Source: Hyphomicrobiales bacterium
GTDB taxonomy: Bacteria > Pseudomonadota > Alphaproteobacteria > Rhizobiales > Rhizobiaceae
Assembly: GCA_900472395.1 (NCBI GenBank)
Contig: UCHV01000005.1
Coordinates: forward strand, 62,001-126,000
Length of the DNA stretch: 64,000 nt
Direction: 5' to 3'
The notes beneath the pieces are model-generated. The model did not search any database. It saw nothing but the letters and a program-made list of their open reading frames with translations, and had not been told where the DNA came from. Below, piece after piece: positions 53,134 through 62,740 of the stretch. Within the stretch, counting starts at the first letter, position 1, and each line of letters starts with the position of its first letter. A program made the translations under genes and the position numbers.

Positions 53134-53212
53134 AAGAAGCTCTTTGATTGGAACTGAAGGATCCGGCCGAGGCGCATGCGGTTAAGCCCGCAGCGATGAT
53201 CACGCCGGAATG

Positions 53213-53240
53213 AAAAAAGGCCTGCGCAAAAAAGCGCAGG
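53213..53240 (-). terminator. Terminator of the signalling operon
   Basis: Minus strand: CCTGCGC, 6-base loop, GCGCAGG followed by CCTTTTTT. It lies between the receiver-histidine kinase gene (stop 53397) and the CBS-domain gene. Confidence 0.85.
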
Positions 53241-53396
53241 TCCGGCGTCTCAGCAATGTCTCACACAGCGTTCGGAAAACCGTCGCCGGTTCAGGGATGT
53301 CATGGTCCTGTATCCGTCAATAGACCCAGACAATAGGGTTCGCACCGGCGCTTGGCAATGGCAGGACATCAAGGAAGGTGTTTTTACGATTGCCGA

Positions 53397-54455
53397 TCAG
53401 CCTTCGAGATTGATCGGCAGTTCGGCGCGAGTGCCGACAGCGACCGGCACATAGGCAACGGCGGAACCGAGGGTCGATGCCATCGACTTGATGATGCGAG
53501 TGCCCAGACCGGTGCCCTTCGGCACCGCACCCTCAAGGCATCCGATGCCGTCATCTTCCACCGCAAGCAGCGCATGGGTATCGTCGGTCTTCTTGAAAAT
53601 GACCCGCACTTCGCCATCGGCCCCGGTCGGATAGGCATATTTGATCGCGTTGGTGAGAAGCTCGGTCACGATCATCCCGACGGACACCGCACGGTCGGAG
53701 GAGAGCGAAATCGCTTCGGCTTCGAGCCGGATCGAGGGGCCCTTGTCGCCCATCTCGACCGAGCGCTGCACTTCCTTCACCAGGGTTTCGAGATATTTGT
53801 CGATCTCGACAGTGCGCACGTCGTCGGATGTATAAAGGCTGCGGTGCATGCCGGCGATGGCGGAAATACGCGCCTGCGTTTCCGTCAGCGCCTCCTTCAC
53901 CTCGTCGCTGCGGCTGCTGGTGACCTGCAGGCGGATCAATGCCGCCACCAGCGCCAGACTGTTGGCCACGCGGTGGTTGACCTCGGCCAGCAGCACCTCG
54001 GCGCGTTCCTTGCCGATGCGGATTTCCGTCTCGGCCTTTTCCTTGGCGCGGCGCAGTTCGGCATTGGCGATCGCCTGCCGAATGGCGTTTTCCATCAGCG
54101 ACCAGAACTCACCGCCAACCGTCTTGATGACATAGTCGGCGGCACCGCTTTTCAATGCGTCGATGGCAATCGTCGCCTCGCTGGAACCGGTAACGTAGAT
54201 GACCGGTAGTTCGATGCCCCGCTCTTTCAGGCCGCGCAACACGTCCTGGCCGGTCTCGGCCCGCAGATAATGGTCGAGCACGATGGCGTCGACGCCGCCG
54301 GCTTCTGCCAGCGACAGGCCGGTTGCGCCATCGACGGCATGTTTCAACGTATAGCCGGCGCGGCCGAGATACCGTTCCGCGAGCCGCCCGAGGGCGACGT
54401 CGTCATCGATGTAAAGAACGGTTTGCGGCATCGGCGCGATGGCCTTTTCATTCAC
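53397..54455 (-). CDS. Receiver-histidine kinase hybrid (HisKA_2/HWE-like)
   Basis: 352 residues. Residues ~13-125 are a receiver domain with Asp61 as phosphoacceptor (AIVLDHYL), acidic pocket YIDDD and conserved K at ~111. Residues ~155-230 hold the HisKA_2 motif EVNHRVANSLALVAALI with His161, followed by an ATPase domain (VTELLTNAIKYAYP, VEDDGIG, GTGLGTRI). No membrane segment, so cytosolic. It is the last gene of a three-gene operon with a stand-alone response regulator and a membrane histidine kinase; six bases separate it from the regulator gene. Confidence 0.92.
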   Translation of the reverse strand: MNEKAIAPMPQTVLYIDDDVALGRLAERYLGRAGYTLKHAVDGATGLSLAEAGGVDAIVLDHYLRAETGQDVLRGLKERGIELPVIYVTGSSEATIAIDALKSGAADYVIKTVGGEFWSLMENAIRQAIANAELRRAKEKAETEIRIGKERAEVLLAEVNHRVANSLALVAALIRLQVTSSRSDEVKEALTETQARISAIAGMHRSLYTSDDVRTVEIDKYLETLVKEVQRSVEMGDKGPSIRLEAEAISLSSDRAVSVGMIVTELLTNAIKYAYPTGADGEVRVIFKKTDDTHALLAVEDDGIGCLEGAVPKGTGLGTRIIKSMASTLGSAVAYVPVAVGTRAELPINLEG

Positions 54456-54461
54456 GGGATT

Positions 54462-54899
54462 TCAGGGGATTTGCATGACCGAGAAGAACAGTCCCAGCTG
54501 CCGGATGGCATTGGCGAAACTGTCGTATTCCACGGGCTTGGTAATATAGACATTGGCGCCGAGATCGTAACAGCGCTGGATTTCGCGTTCGTCATCGGTA
54601 GTGGTGAGAATGACCACGGGCAAGCGTTTTGTATGCTGGTTCGATTTCACCTTTTCCAGAATGTCGATACCCGACATGTCCGGCAGGTTGAGGTCGAGAA
54701 GGATCAGCAGATAACGGCCCTGCGACACGTCGCCCGAACGATCCGGGCCGAGGATATAGTCGAGCGCGGCCGTGCCGTTGGTGAACGGAACGATCTCGTT
54801 GTTGACGCCGGCGCGACGGACGTTTTTCTCGATGAGGCGGGCATGGCCTTCATCGTCCTCGATCATGATGATCGTGACTTCTTTACCGGAAGCGTTCAT
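54462..54899 (-). CDS. Single-domain response regulator
   Basis: 145 residues of receiver only (Rcp1/CheY-like). Phosphoacceptor Asp69 (LLILLDLNLPDMSG), acidic pair at EDD (14-16), Thr in ILTTT and Lys in TKPVEY. Without an output domain it probably passes phosphate or binds a partner. Its start overlaps the stop of the kinase gene by 4 bases (ATGA). Confidence 0.93.
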   Translation of the reverse strand: MNASGKEVTIIMIEDDEGHARLIEKNVRRAGVNNEIVPFTNGTAALDYILGPDRSGDVSQGRYLLILLDLNLPDMSGIDILEKVKSNQHTKRLPVVILTTTDDEREIQRCYDLGANVYITKPVEYDSFANAIRQLGLFFSVMQIP

Positions 54900-56392
54900 G
54901 ACCCGTTGCTCCTGACATACTGGGACAAATCCACGGGCAGGCGGATCACGAATGTCGAACCGCCCCCCAATGTGGACGTGACCGTAATGTCCCCGCCTAA
55001 ATTTCTGACTAACGATCGTACATGTGCCAGACCGATACCCTCACCCGCCTTGTCCTGCAAGCCGGAACGGCGAAACAGCTCGAAAACCCGCTCGTGATCT
55101 TCCGGCGCGATGCCGCGGCCGTTGTCGGCAACCTCGATACGAAGCGCCGAGCGACCGGCCGGATAGGCTCGCACCGAAAGCTGCAGCGGTTTTTCCGGGT
55201 TACGGTATTTGACGGCATTGTCGAAAAGGTTGCCGAACACCTGCTCCAGCGAAAACCGGTCGGAGACCAGACCGCGCGCGGCATTGACGGCGATTTTCAC
55301 CTCGCCGCCAGCGTCGACGACCTGGTGATTGATGGTCGCGGCGGTGGTTTCCAGCATGTCCGTCAGATCGATCGGCTCAGGCTTCAATTCACGGCGACCG
55401 TCACGGGAGATTTTCAGAATGGCGTTGATCAGGCCGTCCATCTTCTTCGTCGATGAACGAATGAAGGAAATGGCTTCCGGAAGATCTTCCTCGACCGCGA
55501 AACGCGCCTGCTTGATCTCGTCTTCGCCCGGCATGCCTTCCGCCAGGACATAAGCCTGGATATCCTTCATCGTGGTTTCCAGCTCGCTGGTAAAACCCAT
55601 GATGTTGACGAGCGGCGCACGCAGATCGTGCGAGACGATATAGGCGTAACGCTGGATTTCGCTGTTGGCGCGCATCAGGTCTTCGGTGCGTTCATCGACG
55701 CGCTCCTCAAGACCGGCATTGAGAAGCTCGACTTCCTGACGGGAGCGCTGCAGCGCGCCCACATGCTGGGCAACGATGGCGATCGCGCTGCCGACGACCA
55801 GAAGGATGACGAAACCGCCGCCCAAGCTGACCCATTGCAGGCTGTCGGACGCTTCACGCAATTCGCCGATGCCACGCACCAGCCGCGTATCCATCTCTCC
55901 GATGATGCCGTTGAGAATGGTGGATAGCCGCTCCATGATCAGACGACCGGAATCATTGCGCACGATGGCGACGGCACCCTTGATATCGCCGTCGTTGATC
56001 CGCGCGAAAGTGGATTCCATCTCGCTGATCTTGTCTTTGATCAGGCCGCGCAACTCGTCCATCGGCACGGCAACGAACGTCTGTGCGTCACCGGCGCGCT
56101 GTACCTTGTCCAGCTGGCCGGGAATGGCGTCGCGCGCATCGTTGAAAGTTTTAAGGAAGGCGGCATCGCGCGTGATCAGATAACCGCGCTGCGCCGTTTC
56201 GGCAGCCTGCACGCGCAGCAGCAGATCCGCCGATGTGGTGCGCAATGCCCGCAGCCGCGTGACGTCGTTGAAATAGTTGCTGGTATTCTGCGCCAGGAAA
56301 AACGACGACAGAACGATGCCAAGCATGATCACGCCGCCAACCAGCAGCATGAGCAGCGACGAGCGCGCGAAAGTGTTGTTCAGAATGGCCAT
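54896..56392 (-). CDS. CHASE3-domain sensor histidine kinase
   Basis: 498 residues. Transmembrane segments at ~14-34 and ~188-208 enclose a CHASE3-type periplasmic domain (QAAETAQRGYLITRD is the signature). The transmitter follows: H-box YIVSHDLRAPLVNIMGF with His255, N-box FGNLFDNAVKYR, then VADNGRGIAPEDHERVFELF and GEGIGLAHVRSLV. This C-terminal layout is of the phytochrome/Rcp1 type, often paired with a single-domain regulator such as the next gene. It is the first gene of the operon. Confidence 0.95.
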   Translation of the reverse strand: MAILNNTFARSSLLMLLVGGVIMLGIVLSSFFLAQNTSNYFNDVTRLRALRTTSADLLLRVQAAETAQRGYLITRDAAFLKTFNDARDAIPGQLDKVQRAGDAQTFVAVPMDELRGLIKDKISEMESTFARINDGDIKGAVAIVRNDSGRLIMERLSTILNGIIGEMDTRLVRGIGELREASDSLQWVSLGGGFVILLVVGSAIAIVAQHVGALQRSRQEVELLNAGLEERVDERTEDLMRANSEIQRYAYIVSHDLRAPLVNIMGFTSELETTMKDIQAYVLAEGMPGEDEIKQARFAVEEDLPEAISFIRSSTKKMDGLINAILKISRDGRRELKPEPIDLTDMLETTAATINHQVVDAGGEVKIAVNAARGLVSDRFSLEQVFGNLFDNAVKYRNPEKPLQLSVRAYPAGRSALRIEVADNGRGIAPEDHERVFELFRRSGLQDKAGEGIGLAHVRSLVRNLGGDITVTSTLGGGSTFVIRLPVDLSQYVRSNGS

Positions 56393-56522
56393 CGAGTCGG
56401 CTTGATCTCCCCGCTGACAGAAGTGGGGAGGATGGCAGGGAAGTCAAGCAGTTAGAGCGGGGAGGAGAAAACGGCGAAGGCCATATTCCCGCCCCCCCGC
56501 CTTATGGCCATGGGCCGAGGCG

Positions 56523-57119
56523 TCAGGCCGCCGTGCCAAATTCCATGGAGACCGGATCGACCATCGCCAGAAACGCCTCGCATAAATCATTGCCGCGCCA
56601 GCATGCGCAGATTTCCCGTGCCTTGAGCTCGTTCTCGGCAAAAGCCAGGTCCATGAACATTCCGTCTTCCAGCTTCACAAGTCGCTGATCACGCCATCCG
56701 GGCTGACGCATGAGATGCCCACGTACCATAGCGGAATACGCCAAGCGCATCTGGCCCTCATCGACACCCGGCTTCAACCGGAACCGCCCGATTTCGATAC
56801 CGTTGCCCACCACCGGCACGGCAGCCGAGGATGGCATCTGCGTATAATGACCGATCGACTGCACACTGGCGATCTCAGACCGGAACGATGCGAACTCGGC
56901 ATCGTTCCCGACGCGGTGAGCCGCCGCCTGCGCATCGGCCAACGTCGTCCAGGTGACGAGGTCGACACACTTGGCGGCATTTCTGACGTCGGACAGCTGT
57001 GTCGATCCGATAAATCCCGGGAAGGTCTCGATGCGTTGGAATGCCTCGGCTCTCGCCACTCCTTTGCCTGCCTGGTCATGCAGCGTGTAGACGACAACTT
57101 CGAAACAAGGACCTGTCAT
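56523..57119 (-). CDS. Dimeric alpha/beta-barrel protein, monooxygenase-like
   Basis: 198 residues, two tandem ferredoxin-like halves resembling antibiotic-biosynthesis monooxygenase (ABM) or EthD-type barrels (EVVVYTLHD, FPGFIGSTQLSDVRNAAKCVDLVTWTTLADAQAAAHRV, then GRFRLKPGVDE ... FMDLAFAENELKAREICACW). The function is unknown; such small proteins handle quinones or haem-like ligands. AAAAGGAAACGC supports the start. It is divergent from the YafY-type regulator gene, which is probably its controller. Confidence 0.75.
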   Translation of the reverse strand: MTGPCFEVVVYTLHDQAGKGVARAEAFQRIETFPGFIGSTQLSDVRNAAKCVDLVTWTTLADAQAAAHRVGNDAEFASFRSEIASVQSIGHYTQMPSSAAVPVVGNGIEIGRFRLKPGVDEGQMRLAYSAMVRGHLMRQPGWRDQRLVKLEDGMFMDLAFAENELKAREICACWRGNDLCEAFLAMVDPVSMEFGTAA

Positions 57120-57167
57120 GTATGCGTTTCCTTTTTGAGTGAATACGCGGCGACCTATCACCCGCCC

Positions 57168-57186
57168 CCTGACATCTCTTGTCAGG
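57168..57186. promoter_or_regulatory. Inverted repeat between divergent genes, candidate operator
   Basis: CCTGACA TCTCT TGTCAGG, a perfect 7-bp inverted repeat, lies in the 86-base gap between the monooxygenase-like gene and the YafY-type regulator gene, 20 bases upstream of the regulator start. It is well placed for binding by the regulator. Confidence 0.6.
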
Positions 57187-57205
57187 GATGTGCTATCAGC
57201 GCCGC

Positions 57206-57895
57206 ATGAAATCGCTCCGCCTCCTGTCATTGCTGGATCACCTGCGTGCCGCATCGGCTCCGGTTTCCGCCGAAACGCTGGCGGGTCTCATGGAGGTATC
57301 GCCAAGGACGATCTATCGCGACATGGTGACGTTGCAGGCCTTGGGCGCGCCAGTCCGTGGTGAAGCCGGGCTGGGTTATCAGCTGGAAGCAGGGTATTTT
57401 CTGCCGCCGCTGCATTTTGATCCCGACGAAATGGACGCCATAATGCTGGGCATTCGCCTCGTTGGCGCGCGCGGTGGTGCGGCGCTTTCGCAAGCAGCAA
57501 CTCGCGCCTCCGGCAAGCTGGTCGCGTCGATGGGCAAGGATGCCGGAGAACACTTCGGAAAGCTGCCGATAAGAGCCGTATCCCGAAAATCCGCCGGCCG
57601 GATCATCGAGAACGATCTCTTTTCATTGATGCGCGAGTGCATTCGCGATCGCCTTATGCTCCTGCTTGATTATATCGATCTACAGGGAAAGCGAAGCGTT
57701 CGCACAATCCGCCCGTTAGGCCTGACCATGTTCGATGACACGACGCTGTTGACGGCGTGGTGCAACGAAAAGGACGACTTCAGAAATTTTCGACTGGACG
57801 GGATTCGCATGGTCGAAAAGACCGGCGAAGTTTTTCATCACCAACCGGAGATGCGGTTCGAAACCTATTTGAAGACACTGCAGCCAGAAAACTGA
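57206..57895 (+). CDS. YafY-type HTH/WYL transcriptional regulator
   Basis: 229 residues. An N-terminal winged HTH of the HTH_11 type (SLRLLSLLDHLRAASAPVSAETLAGLMEVSPRTIYRDMVTLQALGAPV is split over positions ~3-52), followed by a WYL domain (~140-225) with LLLDYIDLQGKRSVRTIRPLGL. WYL domains bind nucleotides or other ligands. It probably controls the divergent monooxygenase-like gene. The start at 57206 gives the usual MKSLRLLSLLDHLR N-terminus. Confidence 0.9.
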   Translation: MKSLRLLSLLDHLRAASAPVSAETLAGLMEVSPRTIYRDMVTLQALGAPVRGEAGLGYQLEAGYFLPPLHFDPDEMDAIMLGIRLVGARGGAALSQAATRASGKLVASMGKDAGEHFGKLPIRAVSRKSAGRIIENDLFSLMRECIRDRLMLLLDYIDLQGKRSVRTIRPLGLTMFDDTTLLTAWCNEKDDFRNFRLDGIRMVEKTGEVFHHQPEMRFETYLKTLQPEN

Positions 57896-57926
57896 AAGAT
57901 GGCCACGCGATCTGTCCGCATCTATT

Positions 57927-58112
57927 TCACGACAGAAACTTCCGCACGATCTCATCCTCCGGTTCGGAGCCCGAGAATTCGCTTAACAGCCGCTTGGCGA
58001 TCTGCTTGCCCTCGCCGCTGACCAGCTCGACGCCGCGCATCGCGCATACCCGCACATGCGCGTTGTAGATGCGGTGCAATTGCTCCGGCGTGTATGTCCT
58101 GCCCTCTTTCAT
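57927..58112 (-). CDS. Hypothetical 61-residue protein
   Basis: A small soluble, charged protein (MKEGRTYTPEQLHRIYNAHV, then VELVSGEGKQIAKRLLSEF), with a predicted helical hairpin. It lies downstream of the probable 6S RNA gene. The amino-acid pattern looks like a real protein; the ribosome-binding site is weak. It is the only frame on this side between the YafY gene and 6S RNA. Function unknown. Confidence 0.5.
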   Translation of the reverse strand: MKEGRTYTPEQLHRIYNAHVRVCAMRGVELVSGEGKQIAKRLLSEFSGSEPEDEIVRKFLS

Positions 58113-58224
58113 GAGACCGAGATAGGGCGGGACGGCCTGTCACGCAGGGCATGGGCGGATAACATTTTTGGCAACATCTTCAATCAAACGCAAAATTGCC
58201 GAACACGGCCGCCCTCCGCAAGGA

Positions 58225-58419
58225 GGGCAGGTGTCGGCGCGACAAATGTCGAGAAATCCAGGTGCGATCCACGGCAACCGATGGAGGTTTACGATCCTGG
58301 GTGCCTACAAACGTAGGTGGGCGCCATATGTCCAAGCCCACGGGCCTGGCCAGGGACAGCTCCCTTTGGATCGAGTATGGCCCCAGGGATTGTGGTTCCT
58401 GTCGGGAAGCGCAGAACGC
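58225..58419 (-). ncRNA. ssrS: Probable 6S RNA
   Basis: A GC-rich, non-coding region just downstream of zapA. On the minus strand, a -10-like TATATT (58426-58431) precedes it. The transcript would contain a long imperfect stem: CCAC near the 5' end against GTGG near the 3' end, and CGATCC against GGATCG around the centre, with hairpins GTGGGC...GCCCAC and CCTAC GTTT GTAGG near the tip. The zapA-6S RNA order is the classical one in Proteobacteria. 6S RNA sequesters RNA polymerase holoenzyme in stationary phase. Ends are approximate; the identity is from context and overall form, not a covariance search. Confidence 0.6.
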
Positions 58420-58524
58420 GAGTGCAATATAGGAGGTCTGTGCGGACACCGCCAGAGGCCCAAGGGTGTTACGCGTGGATTTTATTTCGGTTGCAGAACC
58501 GTCCGTCGGATGGACGGAGAAATA

Positions 58525-58905
58525 TCAATTCGCCGGCGCGTCCGGTTGGCGGTTCGAAAGTTTCGCCGTGATACCCTGCAGCCGCGAAGTCAGTTCCTCG
58601 ACAGCGGATACCATCAGCGCCTCGTTACGGGCCTTGTCCTGCGCCTGTCCCTCGCCGCTCGAGCGCAGCGAAGCGACCTCACCTTCCAGGCGTTCGATCT
58701 TGCGGTTGAGTTCGGCCAGTTCGTCCATGATCATGATGCCGGCCATGACGGTGATCCTGAGATCACCGATCTCGCCGAACTGGCTTTTCAGGTGTCCGAC
58801 ATATTGGTCGAAACGGCCGGCCAGCGTTTCGAGATGCTGTTCCTGACCTTCTTCGCAGGCCATGCGGTAGGCCTTGCCGTCGATCGTTACCGTGACCTGC
58901 GCCAT
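58525..58905 (-). CDS. zapA: Cell-division protein ZapA
   Basis: 126 residues. Positive regulator of FtsZ assembly: N-terminal fold VTVTIDGKAYRMACEEGQEQHLETLAGRFDQYV and the coiled coil (~55-85, ELAELNRKIERLEGEVASLR). It is cotranscribed with the DUF4164 gene (20-base gap), as in most Rhizobiales. The likely 6S RNA lies downstream. Confidence 0.95.
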   Translation of the reverse strand: MAQVTVTIDGKAYRMACEEGQEQHLETLAGRFDQYVGHLKSQFGEIGDLRITVMAGIMIMDELAELNRKIERLEGEVASLRSSGEGQAQDKARNEALMVSAVEELTSRLQGITAKLSNRQPDAPAN

Positions 58906-58925
58906 CTTGTGCTCAATCCCACTCT

Positions 58926-59198
58926 TTACCGATCGAGCACGGCGCGGATGGTCTCCATCGCCGTGACCAGACGCCGCGACACTTCGCGATTGACCTCTTC
59001 GAGCCGGTTGGCGCGAAATTCGGATTGATCGAGCTCCTGCGCAAGGCGCGCCCGGTCGGCATGCACACGGCGCACCTCGCCCTCGACTTCCGCGCCCATG
59101 CGTTGCCGCTCGGCGCGTGCGTCGATTGCATTTTCCAGCCCGCCGATCGCGGACTTCAATTCTGAAATGGCAAGCTCCAACGTCTTGTCCGTCGGCAT
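58926..59198 (-). CDS. DUF4164 coiled-coil protein
   Basis: 90 residues, nearly all predicted coiled coil (SELKSAIGGLENAIDARAE, ADRARLAQELDQSEFRANRLEEVNREVSRRL). DUF4164 genes precede zapA in alphaproteobacteria and may act with it in division; this is inference from conserved order. It is first of the pair. It is divergent from tkt. Confidence 0.9.
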   Translation of the reverse strand: MPTDKTLELAISELKSAIGGLENAIDARAERQRMGAEVEGEVRRVHADRARLAQELDQSEFRANRLEEVNREVSRRLVTAMETIRAVLDR

Positions 59199-59526
59199 CT
59201 TCCGTCTTCCCGGTGCATGCAGGCAAAGCGACGAATCGCCAACTCCTGACTGTCCAACAGATATCGCAGATTATGCACCGTCACGATGCGGGTCAATAAA
59301 CCAGTGCCTTTACCAACCCCTCTATCTTGTGGATCGACAAGTTCTTTTAGCATCCGATGACGGCTGCACCACATGTGAGCAGCCTGCGTCGAAATGCGGC
59401 ACTTGCCGGATTTCGCTATGCCCCCATTTGTTGACTTGCGCGATGCACCTGCTAAGGATCAGGCGCTCCCTTTACAGGGCCCGCCAAGGGCCCGCTGACC
59501 GACACTCGGACGATAGTGGATAAGCC
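59199..59526. promoter_or_regulatory. Intergenic region upstream of tkt with a predicted promoter
   Basis: A 328-base divergent region between DUF4164 and tkt. The only clear promoter-like match is TTGACT (59431-59436), 16 bases, TAAGGA (59453-59458), about 70 bases before the tkt ATG. A palindromic stretch GGGCCCGCCAAGGGCCC at about 59478-59495 could form a leader hairpin. No additional gene is visible. Confidence 0.4.
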
Positions 59527-61500
59527 ATGACTTCTTGCGAACAAAATGACCGGATGGCGAATGCGATCCGTTTTCTTGCCATGGATGCCGTCGAAAAGGC
59601 GAATTCCGGCCACCCGGGCATGCCGATGGGCATGGCCGACGTGGCAACGGTCCTGTTCTCCAAATATCTGAAGTTCGACCCGTTGAAGCCGAACTGGCCA
59701 GACCGCGACCGCTTCGTGCTGTCGGCCGGCCACGGCTCGATGCTTCTCTATTCGCTGCTGCATCTGACCGGTTACCCGGATATGACTGTGGAAGACCTGA
59801 AAGGTTTCCGCCAGCTCGGCTCCAAGACCGCCGGCCACCCGGAATACGGCCACGCCACCGGCATCGAAACCACCACCGGCCCGCTCGGCCAGGGCATTGC
59901 CAATGCCGTCGGCATGGCGATCGCAGAGCGCAAGCTCGCTGACGAATTCGGCTCCGACCTGCAGGATCACTACACGTATGTGATCAATGGCGACGGCTGC
60001 CTGATGGAAGGCATTTCCCACGAAGCCATCGCACTTGCCGGGCACCTGAAGCTCAACAAGCTGGTTCTCTTCTGGGACGACAACTCGATCACCATCGACG
60101 GCGCCGTTTCGCTGTCGGATTCGACCGACCAGATCGCCCGTTTCAAGGCCGTCAACTGGAACACGATCCAGATCGACGGTCATGACCAGGCAGCGATTGC
60201 CGACGCCATCGAACAGGCCCACAAGTCGGACAAGCCCACCTTCATCGCCTGCAAGACCGTCATCGGTTTCGGCGCTCCGAACAAGGCCGGCAGCCACAAG
60301 GTTCACGGTTCGCCGCTCGGTGCTGACGAAATCGCCGCCACCCGCAAGGCACTGGGCTGGGAATTCGAACCCTTCGTCGTTCCGGAAGACGTTCTGACCG
60401 AATGGCGTGCCGCCGGCACCCGTTCGGCCGACGCCGTCAAGGCATGGGAAGGCCGCCTCGAAAAATCCGCTCACAAGGCCGAGTTTACCCGCCGTTTCGC
60501 CGGTGACCTGCCGGCCGGCTTCGATGCCGCCATCAGCGACTACAAGAAGAAGCTCGCCGAAACCAAGCCGACCGTCGCCACCCGCAAGGCTTCGGAAGAC
60601 GCGCTGGAAGTCATCAACGGTTTCCTGCCGGAAACCATCGGCGGCTCCGCCGACCTGACGCCTTCCAACAACACCAAGACCAGCCAGATGGTCTCGATCA
60701 CGCCGTCCGATTTCGCCGGTCGCTACATGCACTGGGGTATTCGCGAACACGGCATGGCATCGGCCATGAACGGTATCGCGCTGCATGGCGGCCTGATCCC
60801 TTACGGCGGCGGCTTCATGATCTTCTCCGATTATTGCCGCCCGCCGATCCGCCTCGCTTCGCTGATGGGCATCCGCGTCATCCACGTTCTGACGCATGAC
60901 TCGATCGGCGTCGGCGAAGATGGCCCGACCCACCAGCCGGTCGAGCAGATGGCAAGCTTGCGCGCCATCCCGAACCTGATGATGTTCCGCCCGGCCGATG
61001 CCGTCGAAACTGCCGAATGCTGGCAGATCGCAGTCTCGACCAAGGATCGTCCGTCGGGTCTGGCGCTCACCCGCCAGAACCTCACCACCGTTCGCACCGA
61101 ATATTCGGAAGAGAACCGTTCGGCCAAGGGCGCCTACACGCTCTCCGGCAAGGCCGACGCAAAGGTCACCATCTTCGCTTCCGGCTCGGAAGTCGAACTG
61201 GCCGTTGCCGCCGCCAAGACGCTTGAGGAAAAGGGCACGTCGGTTCGCGTCGTATCCGTTCCCTCGACCGAACTGTTCTTCGAACAGCCGGACGCCTACC
61301 GCGCCGAAATTCTCGGCAAGTCGCCGGTCAAGATCGCTGTTGAGGCTGGCGTTCGCGAAGGCTGGGATGCGTTCATCGGCCCGGAAGGCACGTTCATCGG
61401 CATGAAGGGCTTTGGCGCTTCCGGTCCGGCCAAGGACGTCTTCAAGCACTTTGGCATCACGGCAGACGCCGTCGTCGCCGCTGCGGAAGCAAAAATTTAA
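59527..61500 (+). CDS. tkt: Transketolase
   Basis: 657 residues. Thiamine-diphosphate enzyme of the pentose-phosphate pathway and, in autotrophs, the Calvin cycle. TPP motif [20 protein letters not shown] through DDNSIT, N-terminal [12 protein letters not shown], and the C-terminal domain. It is followed at 83 bases by gap, an arrangement found in rhizobia and other alphaproteobacteria that couples pentose phosphate and triose phosphate metabolism. Confidence 0.97.
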   Translation: MTSCEQNDRMANAIRFLAMDAVEKANSGHPGMPMGMADVATVLFSKYLKFDPLKPNWPDRDRFVLSAGHGSMLLYSLLHLTGYPDMTVEDLKGFRQLGSKTAGHPEYGHATGIETTTGPLGQGIANAVGMAIAERKLADEFGSDLQDHYTYVINGDGCLMEGISHEAIALAGHLKLNKLVLFWDDNSITIDGAVSLSDSTDQIARFKAVNWNTIQIDGHDQAAIADAIEQAHKSDKPTFIACKTVIGFGAPNKAGSHKVHGSPLGADEIAATRKALGWEFEPFVVPEDVLTEWRAAGTRSADAVKAWEGRLEKSAHKAEFTRRFAGDLPAGFDAAISDYKKKLAETKPTVATRKASEDALEVINGFLPETIGGSADLTPSNNTKTSQMVSITPSDFAGRYMHWGIREHGMASAMNGIALHGGLIPYGGGFMIFSDYCRPPIRLASLMGIRVIHVLTHDSIGVGEDGPTHQPVEQMASLRAIPNLMMFRPADAVETAECWQIAVSTKDRPSGLALTRQNLTTVRTEYSEENRSAKGAYTLSGKADAKVTIFASGSEVELAVAAAKTLEEKGTSVRVVSVPSTELFFEQPDAYRAEILGKSPVKIAVEAGVREGWDAFIGPEGTFIGMKGFGASGPAKDVFKHFGITADAVVAAAEAKI

Positions 61501-61583
61501 TTCGGAATGCCGCTCTGGATCAATTCAGGGCGGCATCTCATCGGCCTATATAAAGGCCCCATCATTCAGGGAGAAAGCTTCAT

Positions 61584-62594
61584 ATGACTGTTAAGGTTGC
61601 CATCAACGGCTTCGGCCGCATCGGTCGTAATGTCCTGCGCGCCATCGTCGAATCCGGCCGCACCGACATCGAAGTCGTTGCCATCAACGATCTCGGCCCG
61701 GTTGAAACCAATGCCCACCTGCTGCGCTACGATTCCATCCACGGCAAGTTCCCGGCCGAAGTGAAGGTCGAAGGCGACACCATTACCGTTGCCGGCGGCA
61801 AGCCGATCAAGGTAACCGCCGTTCGCGACCCGGCCCAGCTGCCGCATGGCGAACTCGGCGTCGATATCGCGCTGGAATGCACCGGCATCTTCACGAGCCG
61901 CGACAAGGCCGCCGCGCATCTCGCCGCCGGCGCCAAGCGCGTCATCATCTCGGCCCCTGGCGACAATGCCGACCTGACAGTCGTTTTCGGCGTCAACCAC
62001 GACCAGCTGACCAAGGACCACCTGGTCATCTCCAACGCGTCCTGCACCACCAACTGCCTGGTTCCGGTCGTAAAAGTTCTGGACGACGCCGTCGGCATCG
62101 ACCACGGCTTCATGACCACGATCCACTCCTACACGGGTGACCAGCCGACGCTCGACACCATGCACAAGGACCTGTACCGCGCCCGCGCCGCAGCCCTGTC
62201 CATGATCCCGACCTCGACCGGCGCCGCCAAGGCTGTCGGCCTGGTTCTGCCGCACCTCAAGGGCCGCCTCGACGGCACCTCGATCCGCGTGCCGACCCCG
62301 AACGTCTCGGTCGTCGACTTCAAGTTCGTCGCCAAGCGTGACACGACTGCCGCCGAAATCAACGAAGCCATCAAGTCTGCCTCCAACGGCGCCCTGAAGG
62401 GTATCCTCGGCTACACCGAAGAGCCGCTGGTTTCCCGCGACTTCAACCACGACAGCCACTCGTCGATCTTCGCAATCGACCAGACCAAGGTTCTCGAAGG
62501 CAAGTTCGTACGTATCCTGACTTGGTACGACAACGAATGGGGCTTCTCCAACCGCATGGCCGACACCTCGGTCGCGCTGGCAAAGCTCATCTGA
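61584..62594 (+). CDS. gap: Glyceraldehyde-3-phosphate dehydrogenase, type I
   Basis: 336 residues. NAD motif GFGRIGRN (~9-16) with Asp36 (AINDLG) favouring NAD, active-site SNASCTTNC with Cys154, catalytic His in IHSYTGDQ, and [12 protein letters not shown] at the C-terminus. Class A, glycolytic. AGGGAGAAAGCTTC supports the start. A strong terminator follows. Confidence 0.98.
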   Translation: MTVKVAINGFGRIGRNVLRAIVESGRTDIEVVAINDLGPVETNAHLLRYDSIHGKFPAEVKVEGDTITVAGGKPIKVTAVRDPAQLPHGELGVDIALECTGIFTSRDKAAAHLAAGAKRVIISAPGDNADLTVVFGVNHDQLTKDHLVISNASCTTNCLVPVVKVLDDAVGIDHGFMTTIHSYTGDQPTLDTMHKDLYRARAAALSMIPTSTGAAKAVGLVLPHLKGRLDGTSIRVPTPNVSVVDFKFVAKRDTTAAEINEAIKSASNGALKGILGYTEEPLVSRDFNHDSHSSIFAIDQTKVLEGKFVRILTWYDNEWGFSNRMADTSVALAKLI

Positions 62595-62613
62595 TCGAGC
62601 AAAAAGGATGACG

Positions 62614-62642
62614 AAAGGGGCGCTTCGGGCGCCCCTTTTTTG
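62614..62642 (+). terminator. Rho-independent terminator of tkt-gap
   Basis: AAAGGGGCGC TTCG GGCGCCCC-type stem with a run of seven Ts, 20 bases after the gap stop. Confidence 0.92.
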
Positions 62643-62669
62643 TTTGCTGGCGACAGGTGTCACCTCCTC

Positions 62670-62699
62670 CGTCATCCTCGGCTCGTCCCGAGGATGACG
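62670..62699. repeat. Dispersed palindromic repeat, short form (30 bp)
   Basis: CGTCATCCTCGG, 6 bases, CCGAGGATGACG: the core of the same repeat found at 35509-35596 and 46485-46570, without the central part. It is between gap and the DUF1284 gene. Confidence 0.85.
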
Positions 62700-62740
62700 A
62701 AAAAATCGGCTGCAAGATTTTTCATCAAACTGAGATGGCT

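Noticed and set aside
59452-61449. 665-codon minus-strand frame
   Set aside because: Antisense of tkt; such long antisense frames are common in high-GC genes.
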